Shown: one piece after another, positions 11,374 to 22,242 of the stretch
Position numbering within the stretch: the first letter of the stretch is position 1
Layout of the letters: every line of letters begins with the position of its first letter
NCBI GenBank assembly: GCA_001600095.1
Contig: BCIX01000005.1
Coordinates: forward strand, 626,523 to 690,522
Origin: Bullera alba
Lineage: Eukaryota > Basidiomycota > Tremellomycetes > Tremellales > Bulleraceae
Length of the DNA: 64,000 bases
Reading direction: 5' to 3'
Translations under genes and position numbers: made by a program
Notes under the pieces: model-generated
What the model was told of the DNA's origin: nothing
Seen by the model: only the letters and a program-made list of their open reading frames with translations
Database searches by the model: none

Positions 11374-14300
11374 CTAAAATCGCAATGCAGTAGCGGCCTA
11401 TACGAACAACAATCAGCACTGACACGAATCCTTCTCATCTGCTGACTCACCTTGATATCGTCCATGTTGATAGAACTCTTCTGGCACATTTCGTAGAACG
11501 CCCCTCCGGCCTGGAAGAGGTTCTCTGGCGTGTCAAACTCCTCGACCCTTCCATCAGCCATGACCAGGATCCTGTCGTACGACAAGATCGTCCTCAGTCT
11601 GTGCGCAATGCAGAGTAGGGTCTTGTGCTTGAACTCGTCTCTGATCGTTTGCTGGATCTTGGAATCCGTCTCGACATCCACACTGGCCGTCGCTTCGTCC
11701 AGCACCAACACTCTCGAATCTCGGACCAGAGCTCTGGCAAGGGAGACCAAGGATCGTTCTCCGACCGACAGATTGCCTCCTTCCTCCTCGATGACAGTGT
11801 CCAGAGTGAATCGCTTGCTCGAGTTGTACTTTGGTGACAAGGCGTCGTCGAGTAGTTTCTCCCCGTCGAGCGAGACTCGTGCTGTGGGTGGGGTGTCCGT
11901 TGGCGTACTCTGGACCAAGTGGGCTCGCTTCAAAGCGTCGTATAGCTCAGCATCCTGCTTGGTGTTGAAGGGATCGATATTCGACCTGAGCGAACCGCTG
12001 AACAAGAGTGGATCTTGCGGGATGATCGAGATGCCGGATCGCAAGTCGTTCAGACCGATTTTCGAGACGTCGACTCCGTCGATCAAGATCCTGCCACTTG
12101 ACAACTCGGCCATTCGGAACAAGGCGATCATGATCGAAGACTTTCCAGCACCCGTCCTGCCGACCACACCGATCTTCTCGCTAGCACCGACTCTAATATC
12201 GAGGCCCTTGAGTACGTCGGGTAGCTCCGGTCGGTACTTCATCCTGACGTTGTCAAAGATTATCTCTCCCTTTTCGGGCCATGAGGCGGCCGGCTTGGTG
12301 TCTTCGATGTTGTGCGGTGCTTCCTGTTCGAGCTCGTTGGCGTAGTGCATGATTCTCTCAGCGCCGACCATGTCGTTCTCGACTTCGGCCAATTGTCGAA
12401 TGAGCCACGAGAACGACTGTTGCACGGTGATCATGGTAGACAGACCGACACCACCATTGGCCGCAGAGACGGTATTGGACAAGACGACAATGAGCGCGAC
12501 GGCGAAAGTCAAAAGCGAACCGAGGAAATCGAGTCGTACACCCAACCAACGTTGATTGACCGTGGTGAGGTAGTACGCCCTGTTTTCCGTGTCCATCCTG
12601 TGCACATTGTCCCTGACGAATCGCTCGCTTTCGCCGTATGATCGGATAGTAGCGATACCGGAGAGCGATTCCGAAAAGTGCGAGTACAGCGATGATCGAA
12701 GCAGAGAGTCGATTCGCTTGAACTCTCTCGAACTTCGACGGTAGAACTGGGCGTTGTGGGCGTAAAGCAGAGTGACGGTTCCCATGGCGATGAGGAAGTA
12801 CGGCTGGATGATGGCGATCAAGATCGTAGCACCCATGATCTGAGACAGTGTGCTGATGGCCATTCGCATCGCGTCGGAAAGCGTGTTGTCGATCGTGTCA
12901 ATGTCCTTGCTGAACCTATTCATGATTCGGCCAAGAGGCGTGGTGTCGAAGAAGGCCTGGGGAGCGAACATGACTCGTTTGATGGCGTTGCTGTGGAGTG
13001 TCTTTGACGCAAAGTAGTTCATGAGGGCGTTGATGAAACCTTGGAAGAACATGGCGACGGCGGATCCGATACCCAATCCGGCGTAGATACCCATGTAGAC
13101 TCCGTTGGCAAGTCCCCATCGCCTCTCCTGCCAGTAGACCAGCCAGAAGGAAGTCATGATGAAGAATGCTTGGGAAAAGGCGACGGCGACGAGCAGGGAT
13201 GGGATCATGATGTGACCCTTGCCGGCTTTGAGATAGTTGAAGTACGTGCCCTTCTTCATCGCACCAGAGTTTCGCTCCTCCTGCTGCATCAAGATCGCGG
13301 CGTTGCCCTTGGAGACCAGGTCGGCTCGGTTGTACTGCTTTTTCGGCATTGCTTTCTCAATAGCCTCGGCTTCGTCCTCGTTTCCAGCCTCGTACGAATC
13401 TTCGTTTCCGAAATCCTTGATGAGTCGTGCAAAGGCGCCGTCGGTCTTTTGTCGCAGCTCGGCGTAAGTCCCCTGCTCGACAATCTTGCCTTCGTCCATG
13501 AGGATGATGTTGTCGACATAGGGCAAGAAGTGAAGGGCGTGAGTGACGAGGATCCTAGTCTTGCCGGTAAGAGCACCGAGGATAGCGTTGAAGAACAGCG
13601 ATTTACCAACACCGGCATCCAAGGCGGAGAGAGGGTCGTCGAGGGCGATGATGTCGGCGTTGAAGTAGAGCGCTCGGGCAATGTTGACTCGCTGTTTCTG
13701 ACCGCCAGAGAGGTTGATACCCTTCTCGCCGATCTCGGTTCCATCACCATCTTCGAGCATCTCCAGATCGGCTTCGAGGCAAGAGGCTTGGATAGCGGCC
13801 CAGTATCGCTCCTCGTCCCACGGCTGGCCGAAGAGAACGTTCTAGAAACAAATCGTCAGCTATGATCGGCTCTAACGACATCTGGCAGCTCACCTCTCTG
13901 ACGGTCGCGTTCTGAATCCAGGGGGTCTGGGAGCACAATGCTGTCGAGCCCGAAAACGTGACCTTTCCTGCTGTCCTACGCATCTCTCCCATTAGACCTT
14001 GAAGCAAACTCGACTTTCCGGAACCGATAGGACCGACGATCGCAGTCAAAGAGCCTTTGGGAATGGTGAGGTCGATGTCCTCGATCTTGAAGATCCTGTC
14101 CTGGTCCTCGATCCTCTTCTCCTCGTCGGTCATTTCTTTCGGCAGTCCGGGGATGTTGGCACCTTCTCCACCTCCCATGACGCCGGGCTTTCCCGCCTCG
14201 GCCAGGTTGGTGGGCTGACCGGAGATATCGGCGTGAGCTTGCTCTGCCAATCCTGCACTGCTAGGCTTCCTCGACGCTCCGCCAACCATCTTCTTCTTCT

Positions 14301-16180
14301 TCTTCTCGACCACGACGGCTTTTCCTCCGTTCATAGCCTTGGCAGCTTTTCCCTTCAAAGACTTCATTATGTCTTCCTCTTGGACTGGAGCGGCATCCCA
14401 GGTGAACGAGGCGTGTTCGATGGTGATGCCGTGTTTGATCTCGGGGTCGATGTTTCTGCCCTCGGTGAGTACTTCAGCCTCGAAGACGGCGCTGAGACGG
14501 CCCAAGGCGTTCCAGGCATCGACGGCGGAGGAGAGGGACAGTGGCCAGATCATAAGTGGCATCCTCATCAGTTGGAAGAGGGTGATGACAGAGAAGACGG
14601 TCGCAGCTTCGAGGTCGTGCGAGGTGAGCGAGTAGGTAATGAACGAGAGGATTGCCGCTAGAACGGGGAGAGATAGAGCGAAAGCCATCATACCGGATCT
14701 GAACCAGAGTAGTGTTCGGACATAACCAACTTCCATCGTTCGGATCGCCTTGATTCGGTTCAGGAAGGGACTCTCCCATGCCATGAATTTTACGATCCGC
14801 ATGCCGCCGAGAAGTTCTTGCAGTAATTTGGCACGTCTGTCGGTCCATACCATTCCCTTCTTTCTCACAGTGAACAGCTTCTTCATAATGAAGGTCTGGG
14901 CAGGCAAGGCGACCAAGAGGAATCCAATACCGGGTAGGGCAGAGTAACCGATCTGAACGAGCAGAATGATGGAGATGACGATGAACTGGATTGGCGCGGT
15001 CCATGTCATGTGGAAGAAACCGGCAGCGAAATCGATTCGAGATGTGTCGGTGGAGATGTGGTTGACCAGTTTACCATTGGGCAACTCTCCTCGGGACTTT
15101 TGGGTGAGACGGAGAGCTCGGTTGAAGATGGATGAGATGATGGCAGATCGCAGCATGACACCGACTCCCAAACTCCCTGCACGAACATCAGCAACTGAGG
15201 AGCATATGATGACGACGCGACTCACGAAGGAAGAAGTGATGTTGCAATAGAGAAGATGTCAAGAGCATGAAGAGCAGACCGATGGCTAAACCAACGCCCT
15301 CTCCGTAACCAGCGTTGCCACCGGCGTTCCTTCTAGCCGTCCAGGCGATCAACCGTCGCAGCATCAAGGGCGTGCATGCCTGTATCGTGTCACCGGCAAT
15401 CTTGAGCAGTCCACCCATCCAGAAGTAGATTCCAAAGGTATCGCTCAGCGACCACGCAAGACTGGCCGACTGTTTGCCGGTTTTGGTCCTCCATTCGTGC
15501 TCCTTCTTGGCTCGATCCGATCCGAGACTGAACTGAATTCTCTTCTTGAGGGGGAGGGGTATGCTAGTGTCGGCCAAGCGGGCGTTGTACTCTGCGGCCT
15601 TTTTCTGCCTTTCGACAAAGAAGCCGACCATTCTCGGGGCGAGTACACCGGCTGATCGAGCTTCGTCCATTTTCCAAAGATCGGTGGCTTGTAATGTTCT
15701 GGCTGATCCAAGGGCCATGAGCGGCGAAATCCAGTTGAAGAAGAGGAATGATATAAATGAAGCGGTGACTTCTGGTGTGACTGGAGCATCGTCGAGGGAG
15801 AGTGGAGCTGGCGGAGGTGGATATTTGGGCTTGATAAACGGGAGTGAATGTCTCCATCGGGGTTGAGTGTAAGGACCACCGGACAACTCCGTGATCAACT
15901 CTTTGCCCGACTTCTGCTCCATGACGACTCTGACTTTCCGCTTTGTGCCCTCCTCCTCAATCTCGAGCTCTCCGCGGTCCTCGTAGGCGTCCTTGTCGTC
16001 ATATTCGCGTCGAAGCTGTGGTACTTGGTTTTTCAATTCTTCCTTGGTGATGCCAGTCGTGGTGACTTCTGCATTTTCGTCAGAGTTGACATGGGTGGAT
16101 GTCGACCTGGACGAGCTAGATGCCTCGCCCATATCGCCAGAGGTCAGTGACCGATCCCTGTGCATGGGAAGTCCCGACAT
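11374..16180 (-). CDS. ABCC-family full ABC transporter, Yor1-like
   Basis: Four exons (16180-15226, 15176-13894, 13841-11451, 11397-11374) give 1550 residues, the usual length for fungal ABCC pumps. After an acidic cytosolic N-terminus comes the NWISPLMALGSARTLQATDL segment typical of Yor1/MRP proteins, then membrane domain 1. NBD1 has Walker A GPIGSGKSS, signature NLSGGQKQR and Walker B IIALDDPLSALDA. Membrane domain 2 follows, then NBD2 with Walker A GRTGAGKSS, signature NLSVGERS and Walker B VLVLDEATASVD. Yor1-type pumps export organic anions and drugs from the plasma membrane using ATP. NBD1 has Asp after the Walker B Asp while NBD2 has Glu, the asymmetry known for ABCC proteins. A Lys-rich, Gly-rich insert (EKKKKKMVGGASRKP) precedes NBD1. 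The last exon adds only AATALRF; without splicing the tail would be wrong. Substrate is unknown. Confidence 0.95.
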
Positions 16181-17032
16181 GATGGTTGCTGAAATGGTAT
16201 GTGGTTAAAGGGGTATGGCTCGATGCGCGATTGATTTCCGTCGATCGTCCAAAATGGCCAAAACTTTGATGGGCTGTTGATGACAGTCGTGTGAGGTCGA
16301 TGGGTGAGACTTTACACAGTCTTGACCGCAGCGAGAACTACCTCTCGATACCCCAAAGCGAGAGAAGGTGTACTGTACAGCGAGAAGATATAAGAGGGTT
16401 GCATTGAGGTAAAAGGAGAAAAGCTATTTCAGTGAGAGGCGGGTCATCGAGACCGCTCGCTCATCACCATGCACACGCTGACTTTCCCCCCCTTCGGTCA
16501 TGTCCGAAAGGGGGAAACAAAAGCTCGGTCGCCGAAAAGCAAAAAATCGGCGGCGGGCGGCGGAATTCCCCCGAAAAGAGCATGCACGCGCATGGTGACA
16601 AACCAGTGCGGCTCAGCGGCGGGATAGATGAATGACGCTGCGTCGCTGATAGCCCTCTGAAGCTTGAAGCTTGAGAAGCGTAGCCTCAGGTAGCCTCACG
16701 CGCTCACGTCTGCGTGCGGTCTGGATCGAAGGCACAGTCAGAGCTGCCCAGGCCCCAGAGGCATTTGCTTATCGATCCCGACCGGCCCGAATGGCGCTGA
16801 CAGGCGCTGACTCCCGCAGTCTGGTTTATGCATGCACGCGGTGCCTTTGCCTCGGGCTCATTATCAGCTGCAGCTCCAGGCTGTCTCAGGCCGCACAACG
16901 CGCGTCCTGCTATCTCTGGCCCTCTCTAGCCATCCCTCGTCTCAACACCCCGATCGCGGTACTCAGACGGAAACTCACCAACTTCCACCCCAAATCGGCC
17001 CAGCACCGACTCTCAACTGCACATAGGACATG
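16181..17032. promoter_or_regulatory. Upstream region of the ABC transporter
   Basis: This 850-bp region lies between the ABC transporter start and the 3' end of the orphan-family pseudogene. It holds an imperfect inverted repeat (16483-16517, listed separately) and runs rich in CGG (16540-16562). Plus-strand open frames here overlap the pseudogene and look accidental. No other gene is seen. Confidence 0.45.
16483..16517. repeat. Imperfect inverted repeat with STRE-like cores
   Basis: TTTCCCCCCCTTCGG at 16483-16497 faces CCGAAAGGGGGAAA at 16504-16517 across a 6-base spacer. Each arm contains CCCCT or AGGGG, the core bound by Msn2/Msn4-type zinc fingers in yeasts. It sits about 300 bp upstream of the ABC transporter ATG. 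A regulatory role is inference. Confidence 0.45.
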
Positions 17033-17714
17033 CTATGCACCATTCTCCGTAGGTTCTGTCGACTTGGCCAGCGCCCGCTGGTTTGCCTCTTCCAATCTGG
17101 CTCGCAGCGATGGATCCGGTGCTATCAGTCCCAATGGATCGGCCAACTCTGTAGGGAAGGCCAGAGAGCCCTCTATCACTGAGAAGTTCTTGAATCCCGG
17201 AGGACAGTTTCTGCTCGCTGCAGTGACTGCATTGGCCCATCTCATCCTGGACTAAGGTGGACTTGTTCACCCTACTCCTGATAGGATCCTCGAGAGCGAC
17301 TTGCTGTTTCACCAAACCCATGATTCCTGCCAGGTGATTGCTCAGGGCGTCACTGAGAGCTCAAGGGCTGGAGTGATGGCTGCCGAGGGTCCGAGGCCGT
17401 ATTTGGAGTTCAAGGTGAGCCTGAGGTCGAAAAGGTCGCCCCCATCCTCACGATTGACTCGACATCTTCCTCCTCGTGGTGTTCCCCAGCCCGAGGGTGT
17501 CATTTTCTTGGGGCTGAGGTGTTATCTTTGAGTGCCAGAGCATGGAAAGACTGGTAAGCAGAGGCGAGGCTCAGGGTGGATGCGACGCTCTTGCGAATCC
17601 AACCTGCTTGGGCGGCTTCATGGTCGCAGGTGCTGCGGTTTGCGCCGAGGATTCGCAGAGCTCATATCCAGCAGCGCCGACGCTTGTGAGGACGATGTCG
17701 AGTACATTGCCCAT
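17033..17714 (-). pseudogene. Pseudogene copy of the 220-aa orphan family
   Basis: The minus strand shows broken similarity to the intact copies at 18333 and 20180. In order it reads LRILGANRSTCDHEAAQAGW, KSVASTLSLASAYQSFHALA, then ALSNHLAGIMGLVKQQVALE-DPI, then EGSLAFPTELADPLGLIAP. The last block is nearly identical to the copy at 18333. The pieces lie in different frames, with in-frame stops after SAPRK and GSP and a frameshift near 17245. The probable old start is the ATG at 17714. The last open piece ends at 17033. So the gene is dead, but it marks a third member of the tandem array. Confidence 0.75.
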
Positions 17715-18332
17715 TGTACTCGAGGCTGGTCTCGTGGTCGTAGGCTATACAAGAGCTTGGACCTTACTCGCTACTTGGGATTGAGGAGACTCGTTAGCGC
17801 TGTCTGAGCACGTAATGTGACTGAAGCGTGTCTTGTTGGAGGACACCTACGAGTATCAGCTCAACCAAGAAGCAGAATTCAGTCTGACGATACTATGAAA
17901 CTGACAAGTCTGATAGTACCACACAATATTTTAGGTAGTATGAGGCCGCAGCGAGGTGTGGCCTGGAGAGAAGAGGATAGGTCCGTATGCTTGACCCTTA
18001 GTTCGGCGTCTCGCAGTCTGTCACGCCTACCGAAACCTCAAACTATGGTCATTCGTGAGTGTCCGCTCGCCCTGAGTCGAGACTATTGGGCTTTAGCCGG
18101 GATGCGTCGATGCGATTTGCGAGTGTGCCGGCTAGGACTACACACCATAAAATCGATGTGATATGTCATATGAGTCGTATGAGTGTGAAATGTCGTGCAT
18201 GCTATACACAAGGTACACAAGGGTCGAGAATGATATCGAATATCTCCTTCAACACCCTCGCAACGCCGGCCGTAACTGATGATTCCACCTGGAAGATGAT
18301 GAACCTGCTATCGCCCCGTCGGGCAATCGGGC
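17715..18332. other. Spacer between pseudogene and intact family copy
   Basis: No gene is supported in these 618 bases. A short block near 18198-18220 (CATGCTATACACAAGG) recurs near 20000 downstream of the next copy, consistent with duplication of the 3' flanks along with the genes. Confidence 0.45.
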
Positions 18333-19004
18333 CTAGTTGCTCTGGGAGGAGATAGAGGCGGCGAGCAGTTGCAAAATTGTCAATTTGGCTCGCAGCTGCC
18401 TGGTAGGGGCCAGAAGCCCATCTGGGTCAGCAAGCTCGGTCGGGAAGGCCAGGGAGCCTTCCGTCGCGAAGTTCTTCATCCACGATTGGTCTTTCGCCGT
18501 GACACGCTTCAGGGTGGACGCCCATTGCAACCTCATCTCATTGGCTGTGCTGTTTATGGGGTCTTGGAGCTTCAGCTTTGTGTTGACGGCTTTCATGGTT
18601 TTCTCGAGACACCTGCTGAATCGAGTGCTGAGGTCACTCGCCTTGTCCTTGGCCGTGGCCCCGTCAAGCTCGTAGCATTCCACCAAGGTTTTCTCCAAAC
18701 CGGACATGTTCGCGGGTCGTTTCGTCATGATGACTGTTTCCGCGACATTCCTATCATCACTAGTGACAGGCGCGTCCTCCGCATCCAAAGTGGGAATAGC
18801 CTCACCTTGTGCGAGGATGTGGAAGACACTAATGGCAGAGACAAATCTGCTCGTAGCTGCAATGCTGCGAATAATCCAGGCAGATTGAGAGGCAGCAGTG
18901 TCGCAACTGTCTTCCAGCTCGCTCAGCATCTTGCGCAGCTCGACACCGATGCGGGCGACATCGGTAAGGGCGGTGTCGAGGGCTGTATCTGTGTGGTCAC
19001 TCAT
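18333..19004 (-). CDS. Orphan tandem family protein, copy A (223 aa)
   Basis: A single exon runs from ATG at 19004 to TAG at 18333. I do not recognise the family. The product is mostly alpha-helical and charged, without signal peptide or membrane segment. Landmarks shared with copy B (20180-20845) are VELRKMLSELEDSC near residue 22, a FVSAISVFHILAQG hydrophobic helix near 57, MTKRPANMSGLEKTLVE-CYELD near 95, LSTRFSRCLEKTMKAV near 130 and FATEGSLAFPTELADPDGLL near 185. Overall identity with copy B is about half. Conservation of the whole frame in two diverged copies suggests both are or were functional proteins. A TATAAA box lies 172 bp upstream on the minus strand. Confidence 0.75.
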   Translation of the reverse strand: MSDHTDTALDTALTDVARIGVELRKMLSELEDSCDTAASQSAWIIRSIAATSRFVSAISVFHILAQGEAIPTLDAEDAPVTSDDRNVAETVIMTKRPANMSGLEKTLVECYELDGATAKDKASDLSTRFSRCLEKTMKAVNTKLKLQDPINSTANEMRLQWASTLKRVTAKDQSWMKNFATEGSLAFPTELADPDGLLAPTRQLRAKLTILQLLAASISSQSN

Positions 19005-19420
19005 GTTGTCGGGCTGGATCTGTTAGTACTCGTAGTAGTTGGTGAAAGGCTGATGAAATGTGGACAAAATCAAATAGTCGTTTGTCGTAGTGATGTCGTC
19101 TCGGTGTTTGTGGTCTGTTTGGGGGAGTCGCGGGTGAAGATACAGGAAAGAGAGCTTCGAAGGCTGCACTCCGTCTTTATACCTGCTCTCAAGCGCTCCA
19201 CGTAGAGCGGAGGAAAGAGTGAATGGATCAAGGAGGGGAAGTAGTGCAAAGGTCTCCACCTCCTGATGCTCCCGACGCGTCACAGACTCACAAGAGATGT
19301 CACATGTTGCCGTTTTCGCAGATCTACACCACCCCACTTGCTTCATCTCGACCACCTTTGTCCTTGATGTCATCGCATCTCGCCGTAAGCGAGGCAGCGG
19401 GCATACAGGCAGTGTTTCAG
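19005..19420 (-). promoter_or_regulatory. Duplicated promoter block of copy A
   Basis: The upstream region shares long stretches with the region upstream of copy B: GGTATAAAG core box (TATAAA at 19176-19181, minus strand), AAGGTCTCCAC on the plus strand near 19249, GCGTCACAGACTCACAA near 19276, and CACCACCCCACTTG near 19328. Order and spacing match those at 21019-21190. The duplication therefore included the control region. Confidence 0.6.
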
Positions 19421-20179
19421 TCAGCCGTTGCCAATGCTGAGGAGGACTGACAACTGACTAGCTATGGCGAGAGGGCTTCTTCGACCGTCAGCGAAAGACG
19501 ACAACGGTTGAACTCACAGCATTATGACTCGTGCGTCATCAAGCTCCTGTTTGCTTTGGCCTGCTGATGAAGAATGATCCCCTTAACCTCGAGACCCCGG
19601 CCGAAGCTCGCGTGTCAGAATTTGGCCAACATATGACCACTCTTGTTTGGGAAGCTGCTCAGAGATCAACGAACCATGGACACACTGTCAGCGACATGTC
19701 CCAGGGCGATGTCGATGCGGCAATGCCGAGGGTCCGCGATCGTACTTATCATCACTACAATCGACGTATGTGATCAGAGACTATCGATCTGGAGCGCTGA
19801 AGATTGGAGAGTCTACTGTAGGTTGGACGCATTTGTCTCGAGGTGAGGTACCGTGGGCGTGAGGATGTTCGCAAGGATTGGTTCACGATGAGTACAGCTC
19901 GCTGGCCGCTGCACCACTCCCCGATAGTTAGACCACTAGGCGAGATTGAGGAATGCACACCACATGATAAAGTGCAGTCCTGGATCATCAGGAGGACTGT
20001 GATGCATGCTATACACAAGGGTCGTCATCTGTCGTCATTGACCCATCTCCTCCGAAACTCTCGCAGCATGGGAGACAGAAGGTCAGTCAGCAAACGGCAT
20101 AGAATCTGAGAAACCTGAGTTTACACCGTCCGGGACTCGAGTCGGCGGTGCTGTGGCGTGACTGTCGGCTGGTGTTGAC
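19421..20179. other. Spacer between family copies A and B
   Basis: About 760 bases with no supported gene. Short open frames on the plus strand (19531-19773 and overlapping ones) lack motifs, and several begin without ATG. GCATGCTATACACAAGG near 20003 repeats the block near 18198. Confidence 0.45.
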
Positions 20180-20845
20180 CTACTCGCGCTCGGCAAAGAA
20201 AGCCTTCAATCGTGCCAATTCGGCTTGCAGCTCCTTGGACGGAGCCAGAAGCCCATCTGTATCATAGAGCTCAGTCGGAAATGGCAGAGAGCCTTCCGTC
20301 GCGAAATTTTCGATGTGCGATCGATCGTCCTGTGTGATTTCGTCCAGAGAGGACGCCCAATTCAGTCTTACCCCATTGACCGCTCTGAAGGTTGGCTCTT
20401 GGAGCTTGAGTATCGACTTCACGGCGCTCATGGTCTTGTCGAGACATTTGCTCAGTCGAGAACTGAGGTCATCTGCCTGGGCCTTGGCTGTTGCCTCGTC
20501 AAGCTCGTAGCTTTCTGCAAGGGATTTCTCCAAATCGGCCACAGTTGCAGGTCGTTTCGCTCGGATGATTGTTTCAGGGACACCGGTATGGTCACTGTCG
20601 TCAGGTGTGTCATACTCATGGGGACTCAGGGTGGGGATATCGTCACCTAGAGCGAGGGTGTGAAAGACACCAAAGGCAGATATGAACTTGGTTGCGGCTA
20701 TAACGCTCTTGAAGGTCCAGTCCACTCGAGATTGAGCGGTGCCGGTGTTGCAGGTCTCTTCCAGTTCGCTCAGAATCTTGCGCAGCGCGACACCGGTGCG
20801 GGCGACGTTCGTAAGAGCGACTTCATGGGTGTTGAGTTCACTCAT
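20180..20845 (-). CDS. Orphan tandem family protein, copy B (221 aa)
   Basis: A single exon runs from ATG at 20845 to TAG at 20180, with the same architecture as copy A. Shared landmarks are VALRKILSELEETCNT, FISAFGVFHTLALGDDIPTL, RAKRPATVADLEKSLAESYE, LSSRLSKCLDKTMSAVKS and FATEGSLPFPTELYDTDGLL. It is helical and charged, with no signal peptide and no known domain that I recognise. The strongest conservation is the C-terminal EGSLxFPTELxDxDGLLAP block, which is also the best preserved part of the pseudogene, so it is likely the functional core. A TATAAG box lies 174 bp upstream, almost the same spacing as in copy A. Confidence 0.75.
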   Translation of the reverse strand: MSELNTHEVALTNVARTGVALRKILSELEETCNTGTAQSRVDWTFKSVIAATKFISAFGVFHTLALGDDIPTLSPHEYDTPDDSDHTGVPETIIRAKRPATVADLEKSLAESYELDEATAKAQADDLSSRLSKCLDKTMSAVKSILKLQEPTFRAVNGVRLNWASSLDEITQDDRSHIENFATEGSLPFPTELYDTDGLLAPSKELQAELARLKAFFAERE

Positions 20846-21250
20846 AGTGTCGGGCTGGATTGAATTAGTAGTTGTACGAGTGGTGAGTGGTGAATGGCTA
20901 GGTGTATGGGGGTCAAACGGAGTACGAGTAGTATCGTGGATATGCTGTGAGTGGTGGTCCGTTTGCGAAGAGTCGCGGGGTAAGATACAAGAAAGACCTC
21001 TGAAGGCTATAGCCTGTACTTATACCTGCACTCGAGCGCCCCATGTAGAGAGGGGAGAAGTGTGAATGAATCAAGGAGGAGTAACAGGACAAAGGTCTCC
21101 ACTTCCAAAAGCACCCGTCGCGTCACAGACTCACAACACAGAAGGGATGTTACCTGTTGCCGTTTTCACATTTTCACACCACCCCACTTGGTTCGTCTCG
21201 ATCACCTTTGTGCCCGATGTCACCTTCTCGCCAGCGGAAGGCATGGGAGA
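20846..21250 (-). promoter_or_regulatory. Duplicated promoter block of copy B
   Basis: Contains GCAGGTATAAG (TATA at 21019-21024, minus strand), AAGGTCTCCACTTCC near 21091, GCGTCACAGACTCACAA near 21120 and ACCACCCCACTTGG near 21178, matching the copy A upstream region in order. Seen directly; the promoter role is inferred from its position. Confidence 0.6.
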
Positions 21251-22242
21251 GTGGCAGTGTGGCATACGTTCTAGATACTGAGCTGAGCGACAAGGCTCCG
21301 AGCTTTATCGGCCAGGAATCGGTGGTACCATTTGCGTCATCGAAGATTCGAACTCGGCGTCCTCGAACCCTTTACCCTCTGGACACTGCCAACATTGGCC
21401 CATGCTGAATGCAGGGAGGTGGAAACACTGGACTCCCCGGCGTTGAAGGATAGCTGAGAGATCACTGAACATGCCGGACCGGCGGACAGGAACATGACCT
21501 AGGGAACAGGGAAAGGCGGAGGTGTGTTGAAACGTTGAGTGATCGTATCTACCTGATCGCATACACCATGTCACCCACTCTCGGCGGTGGAATATCAACT
21601 CCACCCCTCCCACTTGCGTTGATCTTCTCTCATCACGGCCTTTAACGACTTTGACGAACGACTTGACGACTACTCTGCCACCCGGCAAGAGGACGACTTA
21701 CGACTTTTGACGATAACGAGGATTTTGACGATTGTGTGATTAGGTCCAGGTCCCGGTACGAACGACGACTTGCGAATCACGAACATCACGATCCAGCGAT
21801 ATCCTTTACGACCACACACCACACCCACACAGCTGCCATCCCCTCTGGACATAGATATTCCGACGGTGGAAGAGTAAACAGTGGAGCTCGTTTGAAGGGT
21901 GGGTTCACCGTCCTTGCGGAATAAACACCTCACTTCGAGATGCATAGCTGACTCTTGGAGCAGGTTGCTCATTCAGAGAACGTTCATCTTCCTGTAACGA
22001 CTATACGAACCTCCACGACATCTACGAATTCTATCACGACTGCTATCCTAAGAAACGCTTAACGAAACCACGACGTGCTCGACGATCTTTCCCAAACTTC
22101 GAACTCAGGGATCTGAAGCTTGACGAACACACTGCACACTGGTTACACCCCCCGGTTTCACCAAACATCTCCCTCTCAGGTGATCACGAGTAACGAATAA
22201 ATACCCGATACGACTGTACGACCTTTACGCTTCTTCCTCATA
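21251..22242 (+). promoter_or_regulatory. Upstream region and probable long leader of the 1959-aa gene
   Basis: About 990 bases before the ATG at 22243. From about 21640 the plus strand is strikingly rich in ACGAC/TGACGA words (for example near 21650-21730 and 22000-22080) and is poor in runs of other motifs. Two minus-strand open frames (21305-21688, 21670-21972) have no recognisable content and are not called. CCGATACGACTGTACGACC lies just before the start codon. Confidence 0.4.

Noticed and set aside
11530..12345. 271-codon plus-strand open frame
   Set aside because: It lies wholly opposite NBD2 of the ABC transporter and is a shadow of that coding sequence.
13041..13865. 274-codon plus-strand open frame
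   Set aside because: Antisense to conserved ABC transporter sequence; no motif of its own.
16671..17255. 194-codon plus-strand frame
   Set aside because: Overlaps the pseudogene on the other strand, has no motif, and its match to the family is only on the minus strand.
21345..21370. Possible tRNA B-box (GAGTTCGAATC on the minus strand)
   Set aside because: The flanking bases do not form a T-arm stem and no A-box or acceptor stem is present at the right distance.
21305..21688. 127-codon minus-strand frame before the 1959-aa gene
   Set aside because: No motif, no splice partner and it lies in the likely leader/promoter region; the composition looks non-coding.
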